DNA of 13,060 nucleotides. Source: Thermoplasmata archaeon. GTDB lineage: Archaea > Thermoplasmatota > Thermoplasmata > Thermoplasmatales > Thermoplasmataceae. Below, piece after piece: positions 7,933-13,060 of the stretch. Location of the stretch: positions 1-13,060 of the forward strand of contig JAKBQK010000380.1 of NCBI GenBank assembly GCA_021835265.1. The letters are read 5' to 3'. A program made the position numbers and the translations under genes. The notes below the pieces were generated by a model. The model worked only from the letters and a program-made list of their open reading frames with translations. It was not told the origin of the DNA and made no database searches. Each line of letters opens with the position of its first letter. Position 1 is the stretch's first letter.

Positions 7933-9030
7933 ATGGAACATGAAAAATTAAGGGAATTGCTGGAAAAAGGTCTGAAGGCTGAATACGATGGTGATAGAAA
8001 AACAGCACTGTCTCTCTACAGCGATGCAGTATTGATACTAAACGATGAACTTAGAACGGATAACCAGATAAAAAAGGAGAAAATACAGAGACAGATGAAA
8101 TCTATCCAAACTGCTATTACGAGGTTAAAATCGGGTGAATCTTCGGGAAGCAGAGAGGATGCAGACGGGATCAAAATACTTGAAGAACTCGGACTGACAC
8201 TGGAAAATGGCAATGGCCCCACCATGGATGAGGTTGCCGGTATGACAAAGGTAAAAGAAGAAATGTACACACAGATAATATATCCATTGAAATTTCCAGA
8301 TCTGGCAAAAGAATTCAATATAAAATTTGGAGGTGGGATACTCTTATATGGTCCTCCAGGAAATGGTAAAACATTCCTTATAAGAGCACTGGCAAGAGAG
8401 GCAAAGATGAATTTTATCTACGTTAATCCTTCAAGCCTGTTCAGCCAGTGGTTTGGTAATTTTGAAAAGAATATTACTAAACTGTTCAAAGCGGCTAAAG
8501 AACTGTCTCCCTGCATTCTTTTCTTTGATGAACTTGATAGCCTCTTTCCATCCCGTGATCAGGTTAACAGTGATGCAGCGAGAAGAGGGGTTTCTCAGTT
8601 TCTTAATGAAATAGGAGGGTTTTCATCTGATTCCTCAGATAGACCTGTAGTAATCCTCGGAGCAACAAACGTCCCATGGCAACTGGACCCTGCAGTGACA
8701 AGGCCAGGAAGATTTGACAGGATGATTTACATTCCACCTCCCGACCTAGAAGCAAGGAAACTGATACTTCAACACTATCTCTCTAAAATAAAGAGACTTG
8801 GTAAGGTAGATGTTGACGAACTTGCTAAAAAGACCGAGGGTTACAGCGCGGCAGATCTTGAATATCTATGTAAATTCACGACTCAAAAAGCCTTTTTGAG
8901 GGCTGTAGAAGGGAACAATGAAGAGTTCATAACAGATAATTCCATGAACGAAGCAATGCTTGATGTGAAGCCTTCCATTAATCCTTCTGTTTTGCAAAGG
9001 TATAAAAGATTCATGGATCAAAGGTCATGA
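7933..9030 (+). CDS. MIT-AAA ATPase, Vps4/CdvC type
   Basis: The product is 365 aa. An N-terminal helical bundle (about 3-66, with AEYDGDRKTALSLYSDAVLIL) fits an MIT domain, which in Vps4 binds tails of ESCRT-III filament proteins. After a linker, a single AAA module carries Walker A GPPGNGKT (140-147), pore loop LFSQWFGNFEK (169-179, aromatic W173), Walker B ILFFDELDSL (195-204, E200), the AARR pair (215-218), sensor 1 GATN (243-246) and RPGRFDR (257-263). NVPWQLDPA (246-254) and the C-terminal KPSINPSVLQRYKRF are typical of Vps4 rather than proteasomal or Cdc48 ATPases. The role would be ATP-driven disassembly or remodelling of polymers at the membrane. No ESCRT-III gene is visible here, so its client is unknown. 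A GAGGGAG SD lies about 9-10 nt before the ATG. Confidence 0.9.
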   Translation: MEHEKLRELLEKGLKAEYDGDRKTALSLYSDAVLILNDELRTDNQIKKEKIQRQMKSIQTAITRLKSGESSGSREDADGIKILEELGLTLENGNGPTMDEVAGMTKVKEEMYTQIIYPLKFPDLAKEFNIKFGGGILLYGPPGNGKTFLIRALAREAKMNFIYVNPSSLFSQWFGNFEKNITKLFKAAKELSPCILFFDELDSLFPSRDQVNSDAARRGVSQFLNEIGGFSSDSSDRPVVILGATNVPWQLDPAVTRPGRFDRMIYIPPPDLEARKLILQHYLSKIKRLGKVDVDELAKKTEGYSAADLEYLCKFTTQKAFLRAVEGNNEEFITDNSMNEAMLDVKPSINPSVLQRYKRFMDQRS

Positions 9031-9040
9031 TTAAATAAAA

Positions 9041-9056
9041 AATATAAAAATTTTAT
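9041..9056 (+). promoter_or_regulatory. A/T-rich TATA-like region upstream of the rhodanese gene
   Basis: AATATAAAAATTTTAT follows the ATPase stop directly and is the only promoter-like element in the 63-nt gap. Depending on which TATA register is used, transcription would start at roughly 9068-9080. This suggests the rhodanese gene is transcribed separately from the ATPase gene. Confidence 0.4.
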
Positions 9057-9093
9057 GGAGAAAGCGTTAAGTTAAGTGTATTCATTATCTGTT

Positions 9094-9693
9094 ATGACCG
9101 ATGACATAGAGAAAGTAGTTGAGAAAGTGAAAAAAGAAGAAATGATGATACTCGATATGAGAGATTTTGAATCCTACATGAAAGGACATATTCCAAACTC
9201 GATTCTAGCTCCATATGTTGAAGGTAGATGGGCGCCAGAAATTTCAAATTTCCTCAGTTCCAGAGATAGCCCTACCATTGTGCTATATGAATCCGATGAG
9301 GAAAAGAATGTTGCATCCAGTGAACTGAGTAAGATTGGACACGAACTTCAATTCCTGAAGTATAAAGAGTTTAAGCAGGCAGGAAATTTCCAGGAAGCCC
9401 ATGCCACTAATCTAGGACCTGATGAATTTGGAGAACATATCGAAGATTATCAGGTAATTGATGTAAGAGAGCCATATGAATGGAATTCCGGATATATAGA
9501 TAATGCTCATCTTATACCATTGAATGACCTCTTTATAGAGTATGAAAAGTTAGATAAAAAAAAGAAATACGCCATTATTTGTGCCCATGGAAACAGAAGT
9601 CTTTACGGTGCAATTTTCCTTGCTGACAAGGGGTTTGAAGTTTATAACGTTGATGGAGGCATGGATGCACTTCAGCGTTCTGGATATGTGTGA
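9094..9693 (+). CDS. Tandem rhodanese-domain protein (first domain inactive)
   Basis: The product is 199 aa from the ATG at 9094; a GTG at 9076 would add six residues. Neither start has a good SD. Two rhodanese folds are visible. Domain 1 (about 1-90) keeps LDMRDFESY and GHIPNS, but where the catalytic Cys loop should be it reads LYESDEEKN, with Glu at the Cys position. Domain 2 (about 110-199) keeps VIDVREPYEW and has the active loop CAHGNRS (C163-S169), followed by GFEVYNVDGGM. The family transfers sulfane sulfur through a Cys persulfide; the inactive-then-active order is common in two-domain sulfurtransferases. The acceptor cannot be told from sequence. It is cytosolic, and there is no sign of a functional link to the neighbouring GTPase/AAA genes. 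The gene ends 3 bp from the convergent membrane-protein gene. Confidence 0.88.
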   Translation: MTDDIEKVVEKVKKEEMMILDMRDFESYMKGHIPNSILAPYVEGRWAPEISNFLSSRDSPTIVLYESDEEKNVASSELSKIGHELQFLKYKEFKQAGNFQEAHATNLGPDEFGEHIEDYQVIDVREPYEWNSGYIDNAHLIPLNDLFIEYEKLDKKKKYAIICAHGNRSLYGAIFLADKGFEVYNVDGGMDALQRSGYV

Positions 9694-9696
9694 ACC

Positions 9697-10119
9697 TTAA
9701 GGACTCTCAAGAAATTCTAAATCATTTATTACATCAAAAATTTCTTTTTCCTGAGTTCTGCTCCCCCGTGACCTTATAGGTTCAACAACTTTCTTGTTTA
9801 CTATGACAAACAACCAGGTTGAAAATGACATTATACCGACGTAAAGTGTGATGAACGATATTGTTACCATGTATGAACTATCTGTACTTATTGACTGAAG
9901 ATAAGCCGTGGAAATGATAAAAAGCAGAAAAATTATACCTACCACTGATCCAGCTCTAGTATAAAATGAACCGGAGATAAAGAGTGCGAGTAGAAGTACT
10001 ATTGACAAAAGTGTCACGAAATCCTCGCTCTTTAGAATTAACGGTGACACCAGATATAAGACTATAATAGATATTAAAACTGGCAGAAGTATATTTAATT
10101 TAGGTAATTTTTCAGTCAA
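9697..10119 (-). CDS. Small four-TM membrane protein coupled to the J-domain gene
   Basis: The product is 140 aa from a TTG at 10119-10117. Four hydrophobic segments lie at about residues 8-29, 34-53, 57-74 and 83-108. A short cytosolic-looking tail follows (KKVVEPIRSRGSRTQ, then an acidic end EFLESP). The open frame extends upstream to 10206, but that part overlaps the J-domain gene by 95 nt and lacks an SD. The TTG is preceded at 6 nt by a perfect GGAGG and overlaps the J-domain stop by 8 nt, so translation is probably coupled. No family is recognised. Pairing with a J-domain protein suggests a membrane partner or anchor for chaperone recruitment, which is inference only. Confidence 0.72.
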   Translation of the reverse strand: MTEKLPKLNILLPVLISIIVLYLVSPLILKSEDFVTLLSIVLLLALFISGSFYTRAGSVVGIIFLLFIISTAYLQSISTDSSYMVTISFITLYVGIMSFSTWLFVIVNKKVVEPIRSRGSRTQEKEIFDVINDLEFLESP

Positions 10120-10969
10120 ACTTAACCTCCATTTTAATGAGTTCTTTTGCAACATCCCATTCGTTTTTAGAAATAGAGAATTTTGTAACTCCCGCAAAAA
10201 AATCATCGTTTTTCTTCAAAAGATAACTGTGAAACTTCATGAACTTCTGTATAACCCTGTATTCCTCTTCTGTTAACTTTATCTTTTTGAATAGCCCTGC
10301 ATTTACTTTAAGGAAGAGCTGAAGTATTAATTCTTCTTTCGATATTAGTTGCATACCTACTTCCATTTCATCTCTCGTTTTTGAGGTTTCAAGGATCTGC
10401 TTGATCTTTTTTGAATTGAAATAGTTTGTCTTTATTCCCATTGTGGATTTTTCCATTTGAAATGTACAGTATATGAAGAATGCATCTTCAAGTGTGAGAT
10501 TTCCAGCCATCGCTTTTAATTTCAGATTTTCAGAAAGCTTCTCAAATGTATTACTGGCCCACTGATGATCCGCCATATACCTTGAAAGGTTTACCATCCA
10601 TTTATCTAACCTCTCTCGTTCAAGTTTTGTTCTGTTTTTTCTTTCTATGTCCTCGAAATTATCAAATGATGGCCCTTTAACAGTGTTTTCCCTGGGAGTA
10701 TTATCTCTTTTTGGATTTCTGGCATATTGCATCCACTTTTCTCTTTCATTCTTGGCCCTTTCCAGTGAAAGATCATAAACTCTCCTTTTACCTGGGTCTG
10801 ATAAAACCTCATATGCTTCGTTCAACTGTCTTGCCATCAACTCGTTCATCGTGGCATCTCCCTTGGCCAAATCGGGGTGCCACTTCTTTATGAGAACCTT
10901 ATATGAACTCCTGATTTCGTCTTCTGATGCGGTTCTGGAAACACTTAAAAGAGAATAATAATCAAGCAC
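10112..10969 (-). CDS. J-domain protein lacking the DnaJ zinc finger
   Basis: The product is 285 aa from a GTG. The J domain fills residues 2-70: DYYSLLSVSRTASEDEIR, the invariant HPD at 31-33 (KKWHPDLAKG), and QLNEAYEVLSDPGKRRVYD. This region stimulates the ATPase of DnaK. The Gly/Phe region, the four CxxCxGxG repeats and the DnaJ C-terminal domains are absent, so this is a type III (J-domain only) protein, not canonical DnaJ. Residues about 80-285 are helical and charged with no family I recognise; they would supply client or location specificity. The gene is divergent from grpE-dnaK, its likely partners, and is followed by a coupled four-TM protein. The start fits because J domains normally begin at the DYY motif. 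Any canonical dnaJ would lie outside the window. Confidence 0.88.
   Translation of the reverse strand: MLDYYSLLSVSRTASEDEIRSSYKVLIKKWHPDLAKGDATMNELMARQLNEAYEVLSDPGKRRVYDLSLERAKNEREKWMQYARNPKRDNTPRENTVKGPSFDNFEDIERKNRTKLERERLDKWMVNLSRYMADHQWASNTFEKLSENLKLKAMAGNLTLEDAFFIYCTFQMEKSTMGIKTNYFNSKKIKQILETSKTRDEMEVGMQLISKEELILQLFLKVNAGLFKKIKLTEEEYRVIQKFMKFHSYLLKKNDDFFAGVTKFSISKNEWDVAKELIKMEVKFD
10126..10130 (-). promoter_or_regulatory. GGAGG SD inside the J-domain gene, setting a TTG start
   Basis: The minus strand reads GGAGG, then TTAAGT, then TTG. The spacing of 6 nt is ideal, and the SD is within the last codons of the upstream gene. It argues against the longer upstream start of the membrane protein. 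Confidence 0.7.
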
Positions 10970-10990
10970 TGTGGTGTAATAATACCTCAG

Positions 10991-11000
10991 GTTAAATTAC
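10991..11000 (-). promoter_or_regulatory. TATA-like box for the J-domain gene
   Basis: The minus strand reads GTAATTTAAC, centred about 26 nt upstream of the GTG at 10969, the distance expected for a leaderless transcript. The 10970-11181 intergenic stretch is very AT-rich, so chance matches are likely. Confidence 0.35.
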
Positions 11001-11121
11001 TTTTGTCCAGTGAAATGAATTTTTTAAACTTCATAATTTAGAATTAATTAATTTAATATGATCCATAATTTTCTTTTAAGTGCAAAACATTGTGAAATCC
11101 TGCTTAATAGTGAAAGAATAA

Positions 11122-11149
11122 TTCTATAAAATATGACACTAAAATAGAA
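11122..11149. repeat. Weak inverted repeat upstream of grpE
   Basis: TTCTAT (11122-11127) and ATAGAA (11144-11149) form 6-bp inverted arms separated by 16 bp, ending 4 bp before the grpE TATA box. The place would suit a heat-shock operator, but arms this short are common in AT-rich DNA. Confidence 0.2.
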
Positions 11150-11153
11150 AAGA

Positions 11154-11161
11154 TTTATAAT
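11154..11161 (+). promoter_or_regulatory. TATA box of grpE-dnaK
   Basis: TTTATAAT, preceded by a purine-rich AAAAG that could act as BRE, is centred about 25 nt before the grpE ATG. This predicts transcription from about the ATG itself, that is, a leaderless mRNA; no SD is present. Confidence 0.6.
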
Positions 11162-11181
11162 GAAGAACATATTTACTTCCA

Positions 11182-11718
11182 ATGACCGAGACGTCCGATA
11201 ATATGGAAATTCTTATTAATCCCATACAGAATTCCATAAAAAATGCCAAGAGAAGGAATTCCATGAGAAAAGTATCTGTAAAAATTGAAGATGATCAAAT
11301 AGACGAGCTTAAGAAACGAAATAATGATTTACTTAGGAACCTAGCTGACCTACAAAATTATTTGAAGATATCTCAGAGGGACTTTGAGGCACAGAAGAAA
11401 ACTGCTGGAATGGATATTCTGAAGGGCCTTCTTCCATTTCTGGACACTCTTGATGCAGGAGTTGCATCTGAAAAGGATAACCAGGTGCTGATTTCATTAA
11501 GAGATAATCTACTCAATACCCTCTCCAAATATGGTCTAAAAACCATTGAGGCTGAAGGGCATAAAGTTGATTTAAAACACCACGAAGTTGTGGGAATAGT
11601 AGATGGGGAAGAAGAGAACAAGATAGTCCATGAGATTCAGAAGGGATACCTTTTGAATAATGAAGTAATCAGGACATCAAAGGTCATAGTACAAAAAAAA
11701 GGTGAAAAAATTGAGTAA
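11182..11718 (+). CDS. grpE: GrpE nucleotide-exchange factor
   Basis: The product is 178 aa, the usual GrpE size. It exchanges ADP for ATP on DnaK in the cytosol. Residues about 1-35 are a variable basic tail. Residues about 36-85 form the long dimerising helix, with the family pattern [12 protein letters not shown] (51-62). [11 protein letters not shown] (83-93) is the conserved segment ending the helix. The C-terminal beta domain carries [19 protein letters not shown] (117-135) and [20 protein letters not shown] (151-170), the most diagnostic stretch. The start at 11182 fits the leaderless promoter. An in-frame ATG at 11263 (MRKVSVK) is less likely. The dnaK start lies within its last codons, so the two proteins are co-expressed. 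Confidence 0.95.
   Translation: MTETSDNMEILINPIQNSIKNAKRRNSMRKVSVKIEDDQIDELKKRNNDLLRNLADLQNYLKISQRDFEAQKKTAGMDILKGLLPFLDTLDAGVASEKDNQVLISLRDNLLNTLSKYGLKTIEAEGHKVDLKHHEVVGIVDGEEENKIVHEIQKGYLLNNEVIRTSKVIVQKKGEKIE
11700..11705 (+). promoter_or_regulatory. SD for dnaK
   Basis: AGGTGA is followed by five A residues and then the TTG start at 11711. It lies inside the end of grpE and supports the non-ATG start. Confidence 0.65.
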
Positions 11719-13060
11719 AATAATAGGAATTGATCTGGGAACAAGTAACTCTGCAGCTGCGGTAGTAATATCCGGGAAACCAACCATAATTCCAAGTGCG
11801 GAAGGTATATCTGTTGGGGGTAAATCTTTCCCCAGTTATGTCGCGTTCACAAAGGATGGCGAACTTCTTGTTGGAGAACCAGCCAGAAGACAGGCACTTC
11901 TGAATCCGGAAGGTACCATTTATGCCGCAAAGAGGAAAATGGGATCGGATTATAAGTATAAAATTAATGGAAAAGAATATACTCCACAACAGATTTCTTC
12001 ATATATTCTCCAGAAAATAAAGAGGGATGCAGAAGCATATCTAGGGGAAACCATTTCAGAAGCAGTTATAACTGTACCGGCCTATTTTGATGATAATCAG
12101 AGGCAGGCTACAAAGGATGCGGGAACAATAGCTGGTCTTAATGTTAAAAGAATAATTAATGAACCTACAGCAGCTTCTCTTGCCTATGGTATAGATAAAG
12201 TAAATCAGTCTATGAAGATCCTTGTCTATGATCTTGGTGGAGGAACACTGGATGTCACAGTAATGGACTTTGGAGAAGGCGTTTTCGAAGTTGATTCCAC
12301 ATCGGGAGATACAAAACTTGGTGGAACAGATATGGATGATGCAATCATCAAATATCTCATGGATGAGTTCAAGAGAACGGATAAGGTCGATCTAAGCAAG
12401 GATGAAAAAGCTAAGATTAGACTGAAAGATGCAGCAGAAAAAGCAAAAATTGAACTTTCAACAACTCTTGAGACAGAAATTAACCTTCCTTACCTTACAG
12501 TTGTTAACAATGAACCAAAGAATATGCTCATAAAACTCAAAAGATCAAAGCTCGAGGAATTAATCGCTCCTATAGTGGCAAGATCAAAGGAACCACTGGA
12601 GAAGGCTTTAAAAGAAGCTAACCTCACGAAAGATAAGGTTGATAAGATAATTCTCGTAGGTGGACCTACTAGAATTCCTTATGTGAGGAAATTTGTAGAA
12701 GATTTCTTTGGAAAGAAAGCGGAAGGAGGTGTTGATCCAATGGAATGTGTTGCAATAGGTGCGGCCATTCAGGGTGCAGTACTTACTGGAGAAATAAAAG
12801 ATATTGTACTTCTTGATGTAACCCCCCTTACACTTGGTATAGAAACACTTGGAGGTGTAGCAACCCCAATCATACCAGCAAACACAACCATCCCAACTCA
12901 GAAGTCACAGATATTTTCTACAGCTGCAGATGGACAGACCGAGGTAACAATACACGTTGTCCAGGGAGATAGGGCGATGGCAAAGGATAATGTATCACTT
13001 GGAATGTTTAACTTACAGGGAATTCCTCCGGCACCTAGAGGAATACCTCAAATTGAGGTA
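11711..13060 (+). CDS. dnaK: DnaK (Hsp70) chaperone, 5' 450 codons, cut by the window edge
   Basis: The frame starts at a TTG overlapping grpE by 8 nt and is open to the last base. It covers the whole nucleotide-binding domain and the first part of the substrate-binding domain; a full DnaK is about 600-640 aa. Hsp70 signatures are [10 protein letters not shown] (phosphate 1, residues 5-14), [12 protein letters not shown] (172-183, phosphate 2), [12 protein letters not shown] (314-325, adenosine), the linker [12 protein letters not shown] (367-378), and [12 protein letters not shown] entering the substrate domain. [24 protein letters not shown] (71-94, key feature) lacks the roughly 20-residue loop of proteobacterial DnaK, as in Gram-positive and archaeal forms. 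[11 protein letters not shown] near residue 33 is a few residues longer than the usual RTTPS stretch. Archaeal DnaK is held to derive from bacteria. It works with GrpE and J-domain proteins. Confidence 0.97.
   Translation, partial: MSKIIGIDLGTSNSAAAVVISGKPTIIPSAEGISVGGKSFPSYVAFTKDGELLVGEPARRQALLNPEGTIYAAKRKMGSDYKYKINGKEYTPQQISSYILQKIKRDAEAYLGETISEAVITVPAYFDDNQRQATKDAGTIAGLNVKRIINEPTAASLAYGIDKVNQSMKILVYDLGGGTLDVTVMDFGEGVFEVDSTSGDTKLGGTDMDDAIIKYLMDEFKRTDKVDLSKDEKAKIRLKDAAEKAKIELSTTLETEINLPYLTVVNNEPKNMLIKLKRSKLEELIAPIVARSKEPLEKALKEANLTKDKVDKIILVGGPTRIPYVRKFVEDFFGKKAEGGVDPMECVAIGAAIQGAVLTGEIKDIVLLDVTPLTLGIETLGGVATPIIPANTTIPTQKSQIFSTAADGQTEVTIHVVQGDRAMAKDNVSLGMFNLQGIPPAPRGIPQIEV

Noticed and set aside
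10120..10206. Upstream extension of the four-TM protein to 10206
   Set aside because: It lies wholly inside the J-domain coding region, has no SD, and adds a non-membrane stretch; the TTG at 10119 has a perfect GGAGG at 6 nt.
10970..11181. Small gene or RNA gene in the longest intergenic stretch
   Set aside because: The 212 bp are very AT-rich and hold plausible promoters for both flanking genes; no start with SD and usable frame, and no stable hairpin or tRNA-like fold, was seen.
11684..11989. Minus-strand open frame of about 100 codons opposite dnaK
   Set aside because: It is antisense to strongly conserved dnaK sequence and shows no recognisable protein features; a shadow frame.
1..13060. 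CRISPR array, insertion sequence, integrase or attachment-site repeats
   Set aside because: No spaced direct repeats, terminal inverted repeats, transposase-like genes or tRNA genes were seen; base composition looks even across the window.

Overview
The window looks archaeal and most resembles the Thermoplasmatales or close relatives. It is AT-rich, and several starts sit about 25-35 nt downstream of TTTATA-type boxes with no Shine-Dalgarno (SD) sequence, as expected for leaderless or near-leaderless archaeal mRNAs. Internal operon genes instead use strong GGAGG/GGTGA-type SDs and ATGA-type overlaps. The DnaK has the short ATPase domain typical of archaeal and Gram-positive proteins. The genus cannot be fixed from sequence alone.

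Region 1 (1-6968, minus strand) is a tightly packed operon read right to left. It encodes a 620-aa coiled-coil protein of unknown family, a possible 33-aa micro-ORF, a six-TM protein with a C-terminal TRAFAC-like GTPase domain, a 556-aa protein resembling GTPase-associated protein 1 (GAP1), a helical-repeat plus beta-sandwich protein, and the start of another membrane protein cut by the left edge. Junctions are overlaps or gaps of 1-3 nt. Region 2 (7070-9030, plus strand) diverges from it across about 100 bp. It holds a 282-aa orphan protein and an MIT-AAA ATPase of the Vps4/CdvC type. The two arms share a compact back-to-back promoter and are proposed to form one membrane-associated NTPase system: a membrane-anchored GTPase with its GAP1-like partner, large scaffold proteins, and a Vps4-like disassembly ATPase. 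This is the main discovery candidate. It could be a GTPase-centred conflict/defence system or a membrane-remodelling (trafficking-like) apparatus, and the sequence does not decide which.

Region 3 (9094-9693, plus) is a two-domain rhodanese whose first domain has lost its cysteine. It ends 3 bp from a convergent minus-strand pair: a J-domain protein without zinc finger, and a four-TM protein whose TTG start overlaps the J-domain stop codon.

Region 4 (11182-13060, plus) is the chaperone operon grpE-dnaK, divergent from the J-domain gene. grpE has a leaderless-type promoter. dnaK starts at a TTG inside the end of grpE and runs off the right edge after 450 codons. No RNA genes, insertion sequences, CRISPR arrays or integration sites were seen. 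No gene-free stretch exceeds 300 bases; the longest is 10970-11181.
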